A stretch of DNA of 64,000 bases, taken from assembly GCF_000429825.1 (NCBI RefSeq), contig NZ_KE386959.1:17968-81967 (forward strand), read 5' to 3'. The position numbers and the translations under genes are program-made. This DNA is from Cohnella thermotolerans DSM 17683. GTDB lineage: Bacteria > Bacillota > Bacilli > Paenibacillales > Paenibacillaceae. The number at the start of each line of letters is the position of its first letter. Position 1 is the first letter of the stretch. This document shows positions 16,781-29,243 of the stretch, one piece after another. Under the pieces are notes generated by a model. It had not been told where the DNA came from and did no database searches. It worked only from the letters and a program-made list of their open reading frames with translations.

Positions 16781-18511
16781 ATGGCAACAAACAAGAAATG
16801 GCCGGTCGCCCTCATGACGACCTCGCTTCTCGCCGGTTTGTTGGCCGGATGCGGCAACAACAACGACGCCGCCAGCGATTCTCAAGGCGCAGGCGCATCC
16901 GGATCCGCTTCGACTGCAAGCGCTTCCTCCGGTGCGGCGGAAGATCTCAAGCCGATTACATTCAGCTTCTACAGCGAAGATGGGAATCCGAACTGGAACA
17001 ACATGCAGGACGACGTAGGCAAAGCGATTACCGCCAAGACGGGCGTTACGCTGCAAGCCGAATTCGCGGTAGGAGATCCGGTGCAGAAGTCGGCCCTGAT
17101 CGCCTCCAGCGGCAAATACCCCGATCTGATCAGCGCCAAGAACAGCATCAACAAATTCGTCGACGCGGGCGCGGTCATCGACTTGACGGACCTGATCGAC
17201 AAATACGGCCCGAACATTAAGAAAGTGTACGGCGACGAGCTGAAGCGCTTGCGTTACAGCAACGACGATCACGCCATTTACGTCCTTCCGACGTATGCGG
17301 GTGTGGGCCAGACGTATTTCAACGCCGGCGGAGGCTTCGAGCTGCAGCATCGCGTCGTGAAGGAGCTGGGCTATCCGCAAATCAAGACGCTGCAAGATTA
17401 CGAGAACGCGATCAAAACGTATCTGGAGAAGCATCCGACCGACGAGAACGGCAACAAAAACATCGGCCTCTCGCTGAACGCGGACGATTGGCATATGTAC
17501 ATTTCCGTTACGAACCCGGCCTTCTTCGTCACCGGCGGCTCCGACGACGGGGAATACCATATCGACGACGATACGCATAAAGTGACTTACCATTACCTGC
17601 GTCCGGAAGAGAAGGAATATTTCCGCTGGCTGAACCATATGAACGACATCGGCTTGCTGGACAAGGAGAGCTTCGTGCAGAAGTACGACCAATACAAGGC
17701 GAAGGTCGCTTCCGGCCGCGTGCTCGGCTTGATCGACCAGGACTGGGACTACGGCGACGGCGAGAAAGCGCTGAAGGCGGCCGGCAAGTTCGATCAAGGC
17801 TACGGCCACTACTCGGTGACGCTTAACGAATCGATCAAGGATCGCTCGTTCCAATCGACCGGCTTCCTCGGCGGCTACGGCATTGCCATCTCCAAGACGA
17901 ACCCGGATCCGGTCCGCGCCATCAAGTTCCTCGATTACCTGGCTTCGGACGAAGGACAAGTGCTCGTCAACTGGGGCATCGAGGGCAAGCATTACAACGT
18001 CGAGAACGGCAAACGCGTCATTCCGCAGGACATCAACGACCGCAAAGTCAACGACGCCGCGAACTTCCAGAAAGAAACCGGCATCGGCACCTACACGACG
18101 ATGGGCCCGCACTACGGCGACGGCGTGAAGGATTCGACGGGCAATTACTATACGACGAACTTCCCGGAACAGATCGAAGCCAGCTTCAACGATGTGGAAA
18201 AGGACGTTTTGTCGCACTATAACGCGAAGACCTGGAAGGACCTGTTCCCGAACGAGAGCGAATTCCCGGTGAAGCCGTGGGGCGCAGCATGGAACATTCC
18301 GGTTCCGAGCGACAGCGAAGTTACGGTGCTCGACGAGAAATTGAAGACGATCACCTGGAAGATGATTCCGCAAGCGATTCTGGCGAAGCCGGCGGACTTC
18401 GACAAGGTGTGGGACGACTACGTGGCGCAATTGGAGAAAGCGGGCGTTCACAAAGCCGAAGAGCTGCGCCAGCAATTGGTGGAAGACCGGATCAAATTGT
18501 GGAACGAGTAG
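16781..18511 (+). CDS. Extracellular solute-binding lipoprotein, LplA/YtcQ-type
   Basis: A 576-residue lipoprotein. The signal peptide ends in the lipobox LLAGC (Cys24), followed by a Ser/Ala-rich linker. The mature part is a long periplasmic-binding-protein fold of the type that binds oligosaccharides (AVIDLTDLIDKYGPNIKK; RAIKFLDYLASDEGQ). It is the last gene of a permease-permease-binding protein operon under the upstream two-component system. The 92-base gap before it has a good GGGAGG site. The ligand is unknown; aromatic residues in the cleft suggest a sugar. Confidence 0.93.
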   Translation: MATNKKWPVALMTTSLLAGLLAGCGNNNDAASDSQGAGASGSASTASASSGAAEDLKPITFSFYSEDGNPNWNNMQDDVGKAITAKTGVTLQAEFAVGDPVQKSALIASSGKYPDLISAKNSINKFVDAGAVIDLTDLIDKYGPNIKKVYGDELKRLRYSNDDHAIYVLPTYAGVGQTYFNAGGGFELQHRVVKELGYPQIKTLQDYENAIKTYLEKHPTDENGNKNIGLSLNADDWHMYISVTNPAFFVTGGSDDGEYHIDDDTHKVTYHYLRPEEKEYFRWLNHMNDIGLLDKESFVQKYDQYKAKVASGRVLGLIDQDWDYGDGEKALKAAGKFDQGYGHYSVTLNESIKDRSFQSTGFLGGYGIAISKTNPDPVRAIKFLDYLASDEGQVLVNWGIEGKHYNVENGKRVIPQDINDRKVNDAANFQKETGIGTYTTMGPHYGDGVKDSTGNYYTTNFPEQIEASFNDVEKDVLSHYNAKTWKDLFPNESEFPVKPWGAAWNIPVPSDSEVTVLDEKLKTITWKMIPQAILAKPADFDKVWDDYVAQLEKAGVHKAEELRQQLVEDRIKLWNE

Positions 18512-18525
18512 TCTGAGCTTTAGGA

Positions 18526-18579
18526 AAATCGTAGCGGTCCGGCGGGGAGCGATCTCGCCTGGCCGCTATGATTTTTTTT
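18526..18579 (+). terminator. Intrinsic terminator of the LplABC-type operon
   Basis: A long stem (ATCGTAGCGG against CCGCTATGAT, with inner GGCG/CGCC) followed by T8, 14 bases after the stop. Confidence 0.88.
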
Positions 18580-18722
18580 ATCCGCGCGCCTGCCGGCTCC
18601 ATTTCGCGGCGCCAGACAGGAGGAGAAGGGAACGAGCTTGCGCTTTTTCTCGTAAAATCGCACCGGGCAGAGACGGTTTATGTCGAAATATAAAACGAAC
18701 GACCGTCCCTCGCTTTGTGTCA

Positions 18723-18767
18723 AAATCCGAACATTCGTATTTTGCAGCTAAAAAAGCGTTCGCCTTT
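18723..18767 (+). promoter_or_regulatory. Paired PurR boxes of the pur operon
   Basis: AAATCCGAACATT (18723-18735) is a full match to the Bacillus PurR box AWWWCCGAACWWT. The inverted partner AGCGTTCGCCTTT (18755-18767) keeps GTTCG. The two pentamers are 25 bp apart, the same as upstream of pbuG. They end just before the -35 element. A further CGAAC is present at 18696-18700. Confidence 0.7.
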
Positions 18768-18770
18768 CAT

Positions 18771-18799
18771 TTGACATCCATGTCAGGTTAGGATAAACT
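18771..18799 (+). promoter_or_regulatory. Sigma-A promoter of the pur operon
   Basis: Perfect TTGACA (18771-18776), 17-bp spacer and TAAACT (18794-18799). Transcription would start near 18806, just upstream of the guanine aptamer. Confidence 0.7.
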
Positions 18800-18825
18800 T
18801 ATAACCGTAAAAATAAGCGTAAATG

Positions 18826-18894
18826 GCTCGTATATTTTCGGGAATATGGCCCGATCGTCTCTACCCGGAAACCTTAAATTTTCGGACTACGAGC
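18826..18894 (+). promoter_or_regulatory. Guanine/hypoxanthine riboswitch aptamer of the pur operon
   Basis: P1 is GCTCGTA/TACGAGC (18826-18832/18888-18894). P2 is CGGG/CCCG with the canonical seven-base loop AATATGG. J2/3 is TCTCTACC. P3 pairs CCGGAA with TTTCGG around ACCTTAAAT. The base before the 3' P1 strand (18887) is C, so the ligand is guanine or hypoxanthine. A terminator follows at 19018-19060. This gives end-product control in addition to PurR. Confidence 0.95.
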
Positions 18895-19017
18895 TCTTGG
18901 ACAAACAGGTGGAATGCCGGATCGAGGAACGACAAATTCCGAGCTCCCGGCATTGCGCCTTTGTCGCGTCCAATGGGCCGAAGCCTGAATTGCCAAGGTT
19001 CGTTCGAGAGAGAAGAT

Positions 19018-19060
19018 GGGCTTGATGGGGAATGCTGACGGTATACCCATCGGCCTTTTT
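19018..19060 (+). terminator. Riboswitch terminator before purE
   Basis: GATGGG (19024-19029) pairs CCCATC (19046-19051), extended by GGC/GCC, followed by T5 at 19056-19060. It lies 124 bases beyond the aptamer and 43 bases before purE. The competing antiterminator pairing was not worked out. Confidence 0.75.
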
Positions 19061-19102
19061 GTGTGTTTAAGGACCAGATTGCGAGCGGGGAAGGGTGGAA
19101 GC

Positions 19103-19588
19103 ATGTCGGCACAAGTCGGCGTCATCATGGGCAGCACGTCGGATTGGGAGACGATGAAGCGTGCATGCGACGTCCTGGAAGAGTTGAACATCGCCTACGA
19201 GAAGAAAGTCGTCTCGGCGCACCGGACGCCGGATCTGATGTTTGAATATGCCGAAAGCGCGGCTTCTCGCGGGCTTAAAGTCATCATCGCGGGCGCGGGC
19301 GGCGCCGCCCACCTGCCGGGAATGGTCGCGGCCAAGACCGTCCTCCCCGTCATCGGCGTGCCCGTCAAGTCCCAGGCTTTGAACGGGCTCGATTCGCTGC
19401 TGTCGATCGTTCAGATGCCCGGCGGCATCCCGGTGGCCACGGTGGCGATCGGCGCGGCGGGCGCAACGAACGCGGGATTGCTCGCCGCGCAGATCATCGG
19501 GGCGTTCGACCCGGATGTTCAAGCGCGGATCGCGGCGCGCCGCGAGCGGATTACGGCCGAAGTGCTGGCTAACGGTGAGCTGGAATGA
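19103..19588 (+). CDS. purE: N5-carboxyaminoimidazole ribonucleotide mutase
   Basis: Moves the carboxyl group of N5-CAIR to C4, giving CAIR, in purine synthesis. At 161 residues it has the normal class I length. Signatures are [20 protein letters not shown] (catalytic His) and [14 protein letters not shown]. The start is ATG 19103, with GAAGGGTGG upstream; an earlier in-frame ATG lies in the terminator and is rejected. First gene of the 13-gene operon; its stop overlaps the start of purK, suggesting coupled translation. Confidence 0.97.
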   Translation: MSAQVGVIMGSTSDWETMKRACDVLEELNIAYEKKVVSAHRTPDLMFEYAESAASRGLKVIIAGAGGAAHLPGMVAAKTVLPVIGVPVKSQALNGLDSLLSIVQMPGGIPVATVAIGAAGATNAGLLAAQIIGAFDPDVQARIAARRERITAEVLANGELE

Positions 19589-20850
19589 GCCAAGAGATCA
19601 AGCTTGTCAACCTGTCGGCCTCTTCGGATGGCATGATGTGCGCGGACGGGTTCTGCGCGGTGCCGGGCGAGCCGGACGGCGGCTTCTCGCCGGAAGCGCC
19701 CCGACAGCCGATCCTTCCCGGCGCCACCGTCGGCATTCTCGGCGGCGGACAGCTCGGCCGGATGCTGGCCCATGCCGGCAGCCGGCTCGGCTACCGCTTC
19801 GTGGCGCTCGATCCGACGCCGGACGCGCCTTGCGGCCAGACGGCCGCGCAGATCGTCGCGGCGTATGACGACCGCGAAGCGGCCCGCGAGCTGGCCCGCC
19901 GCTCGGACGTCATTACGTACGAGTTCGAGAACGTCGACGCGGGCGTCGCGGCCATGCTGGAGGCAGAATCGTACGTGCCGCAGGGCAGCGCTCTGCTGCA
20001 TACGACGCAGCATCGGCTTCGCGAGAAGCGCGCGATCGAAGCGGCGGGGGCGCGAGTGGCTCCGTACGCGGAGGTGGCGAGTCTCGAGCAGTTGCGGGAA
20101 GCGGTGTCGCGGCTCGGCCTGCCGTCCGTGCTGAAGACCGCGACGGGCGGCTACGACGGCAGAGGGCAGTGGGTGCTGCGTTCGGAAGCGGATCTGTCGG
20201 CCGCTTGGGCGGAAGCTTCGCGCGCGGGAACCGAGCTTGTGCTGGAGAAGTACATCCGCTTCGAGAAGGAAATTTCCGTCATCGCGGCCCGCAGGCCTTC
20301 CGGAGAGATCCGGACGTTCCCTCCGGCCGAGAACGTTCACGTGGACAACATCTTGCACCTGTCGATCGTGCCGGCCCGGATCGGCGACGAAGTGCGGCGG
20401 GAAGCGGAGCGCCTCGCAGTGTCGATCGCCGAGACGCTCGGCGTCGTCGGCCTGATCGCGGTCGAGATGTTCGTGCAGGAAGACGGAACGCTGTTCATCA
20501 ACGAGCTCGCACCGCGTCCGCACAACTCCGGCCATTACACGATCGAGGCGAGCCGCACGTCCCAATTCGAGCAGCACATTCGCGCCATCTGCGACTTGCC
20601 GCTCGGCGACACGGGCTTGCTGACGCCGGTCGTCATGGCCAACGTGCTCGGCGAGCACGTCGAACCGCTGCTCGCATGGATGGCCTCGCACGATCCGGCG
20701 GCCGAGCGCCTCGGGGTCGAGCCGAAGGTGCACCTGTACGGCAAGGCCGAGGCGAAGCGCAAGCGCAAAATGGGTCACGTCAACGTGCTGGCTCCGAACG
20801 TGGAAGCCGCGTTGGCGTGGATTGCCCAATCGAATATATGGAGGGTCTGA
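19585..20850 (+). CDS. purK: N5-carboxyaminoimidazole ribonucleotide synthase
   Basis: Makes N5-CAIR from AIR, bicarbonate and ATP. An ATP-grasp enzyme of 421 residues: [15 protein letters not shown] at the N-terminal fold, [20 protein letters not shown] at the ATP-binding loop, and [17 protein letters not shown] as the metal and catalytic segment. The start overlaps purE by 4 bases. An unusual feature is a leader of about 45 residues before the Rossmann-like core (relatives usually start within about 10-15 residues of it), with two Met and Cys-rich bits; a later start would lose the coupling. Confidence 0.96.
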   Translation: MSQEIKLVNLSASSDGMMCADGFCAVPGEPDGGFSPEAPRQPILPGATVGILGGGQLGRMLAHAGSRLGYRFVALDPTPDAPCGQTAAQIVAAYDDREAARELARRSDVITYEFENVDAGVAAMLEAESYVPQGSALLHTTQHRLREKRAIEAAGARVAPYAEVASLEQLREAVSRLGLPSVLKTATGGYDGRGQWVLRSEADLSAAWAEASRAGTELVLEKYIRFEKEISVIAARRPSGEIRTFPPAENVHVDNILHLSIVPARIGDEVRREAERLAVSIAETLGVVGLIAVEMFVQEDGTLFINELAPRPHNSGHYTIEASRTSQFEQHIRAICDLPLGDTGLLTPVVMANVLGEHVEPLLAWMASHDPAAERLGVEPKVHLYGKAEAKRKRKMGHVNVLAPNVEAALAWIAQSNIWRV

Positions 20851-20856
20851 CCGAAC

Positions 20857-22155
<1,299 letters not shown>

Positions 22156-22178
22156 CGGTTGGGCGCGCCGGATGTTGC

Positions 22179-22205
22179 CTGTAAGCCGCAGAAGTCGGCT
22201 TACAG
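22179..22205 (+). other. Intra-operonic hairpin between purB and purC
   Basis: A perfect 10-bp stem (CTGTAAGCCG/CGGCTTACAG) with a 7-base loop and no T tract. It could protect or process the mRNA or tune expression of the distal genes; no promoter was seen beside it. Confidence 0.7.
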
Positions 22206-22283
22206 AGCCGCGCTGGCGCCGGCTCTACCGAGTCTCACCATAGATTGCCGTGACTCAAACTACCGCACCACAAGGAGGCTGCC

Positions 22284-23198
22284 ATGCCGACAGAAGCGCT
22301 GTCCACCGCCGAAGGACTCATTCATGCTCCCCTCATCCACAAAGGCAAGGTGCGGGAATTGTACGACCTGGGAGAGCATCTCCTGATCGTCGTCACCGAC
22401 CGCATCTCCGCTTTCGACTATGTGCTCGACCCGCCCGTGCCGGACAAAGGCCGGGTGCTGAACGGCCTCAGCTCCTTCTGGTTCGGGCATACGGCCGAAT
22501 TGCTTCCCAACCACGTCGTCCACACCGACGTCGACAAGCTGGGCGGCATCGTCGCCGAAGCCGACAAGCCGAAGCTGGCGGGACGCATCATGGTCGCCCG
22601 CAAAGCGAAGCGCATCGACATCGAATGCGTCGTCCGCGGCTACATTACCGGCGGCGGCTGGCGCCAATACAAGTCCACCGGCGAAGTGAACGGCATCAAG
22701 CTGCCGGAAGGGCTGCGCAAGAACGCCAAGCTGTCCGAACCCATCTTCACGCCCGCAGGCAAAAACGACGTCGGCCACGACGAAGACATATCGTTCGAAG
22801 AGATGGCCCGGCGCGTAGGTGCGGAGTTAGCGGAAGGGCTGCGCAAAAGAAGTCTGCTGCTGTACGAGTACGGCAAGACGGTCTGCGAACGCAAAGGCAT
22901 CATTCTCGCCGACTGCAAGTTCGAATTCGGCCTGATCGACGATCAAATGATCGTGATCGACGAGCTTTTCACCCCCGATTCCTCCCGTTTCTGGGCGCAA
23001 GAGAACTACAAACTGGACGTCGAGATCGACAGCATGGACAAGGAACCGGTACGCGCGTACCTCGCGAATTCGGACTGGGACAAGAACAGCCCGCCGCCGC
23101 GGCTTCCGGAAGAGGTCGTCGAAGCGACTTCCGCCAGATACAAGGAGATCCAACGCCGTTTGACCGAAGGAACCGCGACAGGCGCCGAACGACCCTGA
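22284..23198 (+). CDS. purC: Phosphoribosylaminoimidazole-succinocarboxamide synthase, long form
   Basis: Joins CAIR with aspartate using ATP to make SAICAR. Motifs are [45 protein letters not shown] and DEDISFEEM. At 304 residues it is of the longer, yeast Ade1-like form rather than the roughly 240-residue B. subtilis form. The ATG has AAGGAGG 8 bases upstream. Confidence 0.97.
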   Translation: MPTEALSTAEGLIHAPLIHKGKVRELYDLGEHLLIVVTDRISAFDYVLDPPVPDKGRVLNGLSSFWFGHTAELLPNHVVHTDVDKLGGIVAEADKPKLAGRIMVARKAKRIDIECVVRGYITGGGWRQYKSTGEVNGIKLPEGLRKNAKLSEPIFTPAGKNDVGHDEDISFEEMARRVGAELAEGLRKRSLLLYEYGKTVCERKGIILADCKFEFGLIDDQMIVIDELFTPDSSRFWAQENYKLDVEIDSMDKEPVRAYLANSDWDKNSPPPRLPEEVVEATSARYKEIQRRLTEGTATGAERP

Positions 23199-23239
23199 CC
23201 CTTTCAAAATCCATCCCCCAACCAGGAGGAGAACCCCCT

Positions 23240-23482
23240 ATGAAAGCAACGGTTTACGTGACGATCAAAGAGAACGTGCTCGATCCGCAAGGCAACGCCG
23301 TCCAGAGCTCGCTGCATACGATGGGCTTCGGCGAAGTCGCGAAAGTCCGGATCGGCAAATATATGGAGCTTCAGCTGGACACGAACGACCGCGCCCAAGC
23401 GGAGGAACGCGTCAAGGCGATGTGCGAAAAGCTGCTGGCGAACACGGTGATCGAAGACTATCGCTTCGAATTGGAGGGTTGA
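23240..23482 (+). CDS. purS: FGAM synthase subunit PurS
   Basis: An 80-residue small subunit of the three-part formylglycinamidine synthase (PurS-PurQ-PurL). PurS dimers bridge the amidotransferase and the synthase. The sequence begins [18 protein letters not shown] and contains SSLHTMGF and VRIGKYMEL, the family core. The ATG has AGGAGGA upstream. It ends 5 bases before purQ. Confidence 0.97.
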   Translation: MKATVYVTIKENVLDPQGNAVQSSLHTMGFGEVAKVRIGKYMELQLDTNDRAQAEERVKAMCEKLLANTVIEDYRFELEG

Positions 23483-23487
23483 GCCTC

Positions 23488-24195
23488 ATGAATTTCGCGG
23501 TTCTCGTATTCCCGGGCTCCAACTGCGATATCGACATGTACAAGGCCGTCGAGGACGTCCTGCAGCAGCCCGTCGATTACGTCTGGCATACGTCCACCGA
23601 CCTGTCCGCATACGACGCCATCCTCGTGCCGGGCGGCTTCTCCTACGGCGATTACCTGCGCTGCGGCGCGATCGCCCGGTTCGCTCCGGTCATGAGCGAA
23701 GTGCGCAAGGCGGCCGAGCAGGGCAAGTTCGTCCTCGGCGTCTGCAACGGATTCCAGATTTTGACGGAAGCGGGCCTCCTGCCGGGAGCGCTCATCCGCA
23801 ACAAATCCCTCAAGTTCCGCTGCCATCCCGTCGATCTGACGGTCGAGAACGCGAATACCGCCTTCACGAACGCGTACGCGCAAGGCGAGACCGTCCGCAT
23901 TCCGATCGCGCACGGCGAAGGCAACTTCTATTGCGACGACGAGACGCTGGCCAAGCTCAAAGCGAACAACCAGATCGTGTTCCGCTATGCGGGTGAAAAT
24001 CCGAACGGCTCGGTCGACAACATCGCGGGCATCTGCAACGAGCGGGGCAACGTCGTCGGCATGATGCCGCACCCGGAACGCGCCGTCAGCAAGCTGCTCG
24101 GCTCCGAGGACGGGGCGAGAATGTTCAAGTCTGTACTCAACGCTTTTGCATCGAAGGCTCAAACCGGCGCGGGAAGCGGCGCCGGAGCCCGCTAA
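23488..24195 (+). CDS. purQ: FGAM synthase subunit PurQ (glutaminase)
   Basis: A 235-residue class I glutamine amidotransferase that feeds ammonia to PurL. It opens with [20 protein letters not shown]; the nucleophile Cys is in GVCNGFQIL and the His-Glu pair in MMPHPERAV. The start is the ATG at 23488, with GGAGGG inside the end of purS; an earlier in-frame ATG overlapping purS adds a non-family leader and is rejected. Its C-terminus has a Gly/Ala-rich tail (GAGSGAGAR). Its stop codon overlaps the ribosome site of purL. Confidence 0.97.
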   Translation: MNFAVLVFPGSNCDIDMYKAVEDVLQQPVDYVWHTSTDLSAYDAILVPGGFSYGDYLRCGAIARFAPVMSEVRKAAEQGKFVLGVCNGFQILTEAGLLPGALIRNKSLKFRCHPVDLTVENANTAFTNAYAQGETVRIPIAHGEGNFYCDDETLAKLKANNQIVFRYAGENPNGSVDNIAGICNERGNVVGMMPHPERAVSKLLGSEDGARMFKSVLNAFASKAQTGAGSGAGAR

Positions 24196-24208
24196 GGAGG
24201 GAACGGAA

Positions 24209-26452
24209 GTGGCGCAGCAGACAGCAGCGAAAGAACCGACGGTCGAACAGATCGCGGAGCAGAAAATATACAAGCAATTCGGCGTGTCCGATTCCGAATA
24301 CGAACTGATCTGCGAATTTCTCGGCCGCAAGCCGAACTATACGGAGATCGGCGTGTTCAGCGTCATGTGGTCCGAGCACTGCGCGTACAAAAACTCGAAG
24401 CCGCTGCTGAAGCGGTTCCCGACGACCGGCCCCCGCGTCCTGATGGGACCGGGCGAAGGCGCGGGCATCGTCGACATCGGCGACAACCAGGCCGTGGTGT
24501 TCAAGATCGAATCGCACAACCATCCGTCCGCCGTCGAGCCGTATCAAGGCGCGGCTACCGGCGTGGGCGGCATTATCCGCGACATTTTCTCGATGGGCTC
24601 CCGCCCGATCGCGCTGCTGAATTCCCTGCGCTTCGGCAAGCTGGAGAACGACCGCGTGCGCTACCTGTTCGAGCACGTCGTCAGCGGCATCGCCGGCTAC
24701 GGCAACTGCATCGGCATCCCGACCGTCGGGGGCGAAGTCATGTTCGACGAAGCGTACGAGGGCAACCCGCTCGTCAACGCGATGTGCGTCGGCCTGATCG
24801 ACCACGACCAAATCCAGCGCGGCGTCGCCAAGGGCGTCGGCAACCCGGTGTTCTACGTCGGCCCGGCTACCGGCCGCGACGGCATCCACGGCGCGACGTT
24901 CGCGTCGGAGGACCTGACCGCCGAGTCCGAAGCGAAGCGCTCCGCCGTGCAAGTCGGCGACCCGTTCATGGAGAAGCTGGTCATGGAAGCGACGCTTGAG
25001 CTGATCGCCTCCGGCATCGTGCTCGGCATTCAGGACATGGGCGCGGCGGGGCTAACTTGCTCCAGCGCGGAGATGGCGAGCAAAGCCGGCAACGGCATGG
25101 AGCTGTACCTCGATGAGGTGCCGCAGCGCGAGGAAGGCATGACCGCTTATGAGATGATGCTGTCGGAGTCGCAGGAGCGGATGCTGTTCGTCACCGAGCC
25201 GCAGCACGAAGCGCAGGCCAAGGCGATTTTCGAGCGTTGGGGGCTGCATTGCGCCAAAGTCGGCAAAGTGACCGACGACGGCCGTCTGCGTCTGTTCCAC
25301 AAGGGCGAGCAAGTCGCCGACATGCCGGTCAAGGCGCTCGTCGACGATTGCCCGGTTTATCACAAGCCTTCCAAAGTGCCGGACTACTATCTGAAAAACG
25401 GCTCCGTCGATACGACCCGCTACGAGCAGGTGACCGACTTGAACGCCGCGCTTAAGAAAGTGCTCGGCTCCCCGTCGCTCGCCAGCAAGGAATGGGTGTA
25501 CAACCAGTACGACTACCAGGTGCGCACGTCGACGGCGGTCGTTCCGGGCTCGGACGCGGCGGTCGTGACGATTCGCGGCACCCGCAAGGCGCTGGCGATG
25601 ACGACCGACTGCAACGGCCGTTACGCGTACCTCGACCCGGAAGTCGGCGGACGAATCGCGGTCGCGGAAGCGGCGCGCAACATCGTCTGCTCCGGCGGCG
25701 AGCCGCTGGCGATTACGGACAACCTGAACTTCGGCTCGCCGGAGAAGCCGGAAGTGTTCTGGCAGATGGAGAAGGCGGTCGACGGCATGGCCGAGGCTTG
25801 CCGCTTCCTGGAGACGCCGGTAATCGGCGGCAACGTCTCCCTTTACAACGAGAACGCCAAGGGCGCCATCTATCCGACGCCGGTCGTCGGCATGGTCGGC
25901 CTTGTCGAAGATATCGACCATATTACGACGCAAGAATTTAAAGCCGAAGGCGACGTCATCTTCCTGCTCGGCGAGACCAAAGCGGAGATCGGCGGCAGCG
26001 AGTTCCAATACGCCGTCCACGGCGTAACCGAAGGCCGTCCGCCGGAGCTCGACCTGGCGACGGAACGGCGTCTGCACCAAGCCGTGCTGGGCGCCATCCG
26101 GCAAGGGCTCGTCGCTTCGGCGCACGACCTGTCCGAAGGCGGCCTCGCGGCCGCGCTGGCGGAATCCGGCTTCGGCCGCGGCCTCGGCGCGAAGGTCGAT
26201 TTCGCGACGAACCTGCGTCCCGACCTCGCTCTGTTCAGCGAATCGCAATCGCGCATTCTGCTGTCCGCGAAACCGGAACAGGCCGCCGAGCTGGCCGCTT
26301 ATCTGAGATCGCAAGACGTCCCGCTGCAGAAGCTCGGAACGGTCGGCGGCGACCGCCTGACGATTGCCGTTAACGGTCATACGGCCATCGACGCTCCGCT
26401 GAACGAATTCCTCAAAGAATGGAAGGAAGCGATCCCATGCCGGATGCAGTGA
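24209..26452 (+). CDS. purL: FGAM synthase subunit PurL
   Basis: The 747-residue synthase subunit converts FGAR to FGAM with ATP and ammonia from PurQ. Length and the presence of purS/purQ show the Bacillus-type split enzyme. Signatures are [58 protein letters not shown] and [11 protein letters not shown]. The GTG start at 24209 has AAGGAGGG; an earlier ATG within purQ is less likely. Its end overlaps the chosen purF start by 16 bases. Confidence 0.98.
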   Translation: MAQQTAAKEPTVEQIAEQKIYKQFGVSDSEYELICEFLGRKPNYTEIGVFSVMWSEHCAYKNSKPLLKRFPTTGPRVLMGPGEGAGIVDIGDNQAVVFKIESHNHPSAVEPYQGAATGVGGIIRDIFSMGSRPIALLNSLRFGKLENDRVRYLFEHVVSGIAGYGNCIGIPTVGGEVMFDEAYEGNPLVNAMCVGLIDHDQIQRGVAKGVGNPVFYVGPATGRDGIHGATFASEDLTAESEAKRSAVQVGDPFMEKLVMEATLELIASGIVLGIQDMGAAGLTCSSAEMASKAGNGMELYLDEVPQREEGMTAYEMMLSESQERMLFVTEPQHEAQAKAIFERWGLHCAKVGKVTDDGRLRLFHKGEQVADMPVKALVDDCPVYHKPSKVPDYYLKNGSVDTTRYEQVTDLNAALKKVLGSPSLASKEWVYNQYDYQVRTSTAVVPGSDAAVVTIRGTRKALAMTTDCNGRYAYLDPEVGGRIAVAEAARNIVCSGGEPLAITDNLNFGSPEKPEVFWQMEKAVDGMAEACRFLETPVIGGNVSLYNENAKGAIYPTPVVGMVGLVEDIDHITTQEFKAEGDVIFLLGETKAEIGGSEFQYAVHGVTEGRPPELDLATERRLHQAVLGAIRQGLVASAHDLSEGGLAAALAESGFGRGLGAKVDFATNLRPDLALFSESQSRILLSAKPEQAAELAAYLRSQDVPLQKLGTVGGDRLTIAVNGHTAIDAPLNEFLKEWKEAIPCRMQ

Positions 26453-28167
26453 AGTCCGGAACCGGGACCGGCGCCGTCTGGGCGGACCAGCCCGTCGTCA
26501 AGCTGGGGAGCTCCTTCGCGGCATCGCGGCCCGCCGGCGCGAGCGCCATACCCGGCGACGCTGCATCGGCGCTGCCGGGCAACGAAGCGTCTGCGCCGCA
26601 GCCGTCCGCCGGCTTGCGCGCGGCGCCGGCGGTCCTCGCGGCCGTGCCGGCGGCCCGCACGGCTTTGCCGGCGAGCGGAGCCGGAGCGGGACGCCCGAGT
26701 TCCGCCCAGGCGCGGTTCTGGACCGGAGACTTTTATAATCAGGGCAACGGTCAGGAAGAGATTTTCGATAAATTAAAGGAAGAGTGCGGCGTGTTCGGGG
26801 TGTTCGGGCACCCCGACGCGGCCCATCTGACGTACTACGGCTTGCACGCGCTGCAGCACCGCGGCGAGGAGAGCTGCGGCATCTGCACGTCGGACGACGG
26901 CGACTTCCATTACCACCGCGGGATGGGGCTCGTCAAGGAAGTGTTCGACCGCGACCGGCTGGACGGCCTCGTCGGCGACCGGGCGATCGGCCACGTCCGT
27001 TATTCGACGGCCGGCGCGAGCCGCCTCGCCAACGCCCAGCCGCTCGTGTTCAAATACCGCGACGGCGACCTGGCCGTCTGCACGAACGGCAACCTGGTCA
27101 ACGAGCCGGTCATCCGGCGCGAGCTGGAGGCGCAGGGCTCGATTTTCCAGACGTCGAGCGACACCGAGGTGATCGCCCACCTGATCGCCCGCTCGCCCAA
27201 AGATTTGGTCGATGCGGTCAAGGATGCGTTCTCCCGGCTGATCGGCGGCTACGCCTTCCTCATCATGACGAAGGACCGCCTCATCGCGGCGTGCGACCCG
27301 AACGGGTTCCGTCCGCTGGTGATGGGACGACTCGGCGACGCCTATGTGTTCGCGTCCGAGACGTGCGCCTTCGAGACGATCGGCGCGGAATACGTGCGCG
27401 ACGTGCAGCCGGGCGAGCTGCTCGTGCTGGACAAGGACGGGCTGCGCGAAGAGCGCTTCGCCGTCCTGGAGCGGCGCGCCGTGTGCGCGATGGAATATAT
27501 TTACTTCGCCCGCCCCGACAGCGACATCAACCAGATCAACCTGCATTCCGCCCGCAAACGGATGGGCCAGCGGCTTGCGCTGGAGTCGTTCGTCAACGCG
27601 GACATCGTGACGGGGGTGCCGGATTCGAGCATTTCCGCCGCCATCGGTTACGCGGAGCAGACGGGCATTCCGTACGAGCTCGGACTGATCAAAAACAAAT
27701 ATACCGGCCGGACGTTCATCCAGCCGTCGCAGGAGTTGCGCGAGAAGGGCGTCAAAATGAAGCTGTCCGCCGTCCGCAAAGTGGTGGAGGGCAAGCGGGT
27801 CGTCATGATCGACGACTCGATCGTCCGCGGCACGACGTCGCTTCGGATCGTCAACCTGCTGCGCGAAGCGGGTGCGCTCGAGGTGCACGTGCGGATTACG
27901 TCGCCGCCTTTTATGAACCCGTGCTATTATGGCATCGACACGCCGAATCCCGCGGATTTGATCGCCAACACGAAGACCGTGGAAGAGATCCGCAAGGCGA
28001 TCAACGCCGACTCGCTTTATTTCCTGAGCAAGGAAGGGCTGATGGAGGCGGTCGGCGGCCACGAGAACGAGAAAAACCGCGGCATGTGCATGAGCTGCTT
28101 CGATCACGATTACCCGACGCGGGTGCAGTTCGAGCACGCCAAAGCGACGACGTGCAGTTGCGATTGA
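26437..28167 (+). CDS. purF: Amidophosphoribosyltransferase with unusually long N-terminal extension
   Basis: First committed step: PRPP plus glutamine gives phosphoribosylamine. The mature-type sequence begins at the Ntn-hydrolase nucleophile Cys117 ([15 protein letters not shown]). The PRPP loop [14 protein letters not shown] and the C-terminal cysteines likely to hold the 4Fe-4S cluster ([18 protein letters not shown]) are present. Relatives have a propeptide of about 10-35 residues; here about 115 residues precede the Cys, of which the first 90 are Ala/Pro/Gly-rich low complexity, followed by the expected leader [23 protein letters not shown]. The ATG at 26437 has GGAAGGAAG 7 bases upstream; the ATG at 26419 has no ribosome site. 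Confidence 0.95.
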   Translation: MPDAVKSGTGTGAVWADQPVVKLGSSFAASRPAGASAIPGDAASALPGNEASAPQPSAGLRAAPAVLAAVPAARTALPASGAGAGRPSSAQARFWTGDFYNQGNGQEEIFDKLKEECGVFGVFGHPDAAHLTYYGLHALQHRGEESCGICTSDDGDFHYHRGMGLVKEVFDRDRLDGLVGDRAIGHVRYSTAGASRLANAQPLVFKYRDGDLAVCTNGNLVNEPVIRRELEAQGSIFQTSSDTEVIAHLIARSPKDLVDAVKDAFSRLIGGYAFLIMTKDRLIAACDPNGFRPLVMGRLGDAYVFASETCAFETIGAEYVRDVQPGELLVLDKDGLREERFAVLERRAVCAMEYIYFARPDSDINQINLHSARKRMGQRLALESFVNADIVTGVPDSSISAAIGYAEQTGIPYELGLIKNKYTGRTFIQPSQELREKGVKMKLSAVRKVVEGKRVVMIDDSIVRGTTSLRIVNLLREAGALEVHVRITSPPFMNPCYYGIDTPNPADLIANTKTVEEIRKAINADSLYFLSKEGLMEAVGGHENEKNRGMCMSCFDHDYPTRVQFEHAKATTCSCD

Positions 28168-28199
28168 CCATTTAACGAGATAACCAAGGAGTGAACGAA

Positions 28200-29243
28200 G
28201 TGTCCGAAGCGTACAAACAGGCCGGCGTCGACATTGCCGCGGGCAACGAAGCGGTCGAGCGGATGAAGAAGCACGTGAAGAAGACGTTCCGTCCTGAGGT
28301 GCTGACGGGGCTTGGCGGATTCGGCGGACTCTTCTCGCTGAACAAGGACAAATACGAGGAGCCGGTGCTCGTCTCCGGGACGGACGGCGTCGGCACGAAG
28401 CTGAAGCTGGCGTTCGCGCTCGACAAGCACGACACGATCGGCATCGACGCGGTCGCCATGTGCGTGAACGACGTTGTCGTGACCGGAGCGGAGCCGCTCT
28501 TTTTCCTTGACTATCTGGCCTGCGGCAAGCTCATTCCGGAGCGGATCGAAGCGATCGTCAGCGGCGTAGCCGAAGGCTGCCGGCAGGCGGGCTGCGCGCT
28601 GATCGGCGGCGAGACGGCGGAGATGCCGGGCATGTACCCGGCCGGCGAATACGACATCGCGGGCTTCACGGTCGGCATCGTCGACCGGCCGAAAGCGATC
28701 GACGGCTCCACGATCGCGCCGGGCGACGCCGTGATCGGGCTGGCCTCCAGCGGCGTGCACTCCAACGGCTATTCGCTCGTCCGCCGGCTGCTGCTCGAAG
28801 AGAAGGGATACGCTTACGGCGACAGGCTTCCCGAGCTGGAAGGGAAGACGCTGGGCGAAGTGCTCATCGAGCCGACCCGCATCTATGTGAAGCCGGTCCT
28901 GAAGCTGCTCGAAAGCGTGAAAATCAAAGGCATGGCGCACATTACGGGCGGCGGCTTCATCGAGAACATTCCGCGCGTGCTGCCGGAAGGCGTGAACGTC
29001 GACATCGAGCTCGGCTCCTGGCCGGTGCATCCGATTTTCAAGCTGATGCAGCGGGACGGCAACATTAGCGACCGCGACATGTTCACGACGTTCAACAACG
29101 GCATCGGCATGGTGCTCGTCGTGCCAAGGGAGCAGGCCGAGCAAGCGGTGGCGATCGCCAAGGAGAACGGGGAGCAGGCGTACGTCATCGGCAAAGTGAC
29201 CCCGGGAAGCAAGGTCGTAACGTTCGGGGGCGTCGAGCTGTAA
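28200..29243 (+). CDS. purM: Phosphoribosylformylglycinamidine cyclo-ligase (AIR synthetase)
   Basis: Closes the imidazole ring, FGAM to AIR, with ATP. A 347-residue protein beginning with the family pattern [22 protein letters not shown]; key loops are [12 protein letters not shown] (ATP) and [11 protein letters not shown]. The GTG at 28200 is 8 bases from AAGGAG; the GTG at 28191 overlaps that site and is rejected. The TAA stop shares a base with the purN ATG (TAATG), so the two are probably coupled. Confidence 0.97.
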   Translation: MSEAYKQAGVDIAAGNEAVERMKKHVKKTFRPEVLTGLGGFGGLFSLNKDKYEEPVLVSGTDGVGTKLKLAFALDKHDTIGIDAVAMCVNDVVVTGAEPLFFLDYLACGKLIPERIEAIVSGVAEGCRQAGCALIGGETAEMPGMYPAGEYDIAGFTVGIVDRPKAIDGSTIAPGDAVIGLASSGVHSNGYSLVRRLLLEEKGYAYGDRLPELEGKTLGEVLIEPTRIYVKPVLKLLESVKIKGMAHITGGGFIENIPRVLPEGVNVDIELGSWPVHPIFKLMQRDGNISDRDMFTTFNNGIGMVLVVPREQAEQAVAIAKENGEQAYVIGKVTPGSKVVTFGGVEL

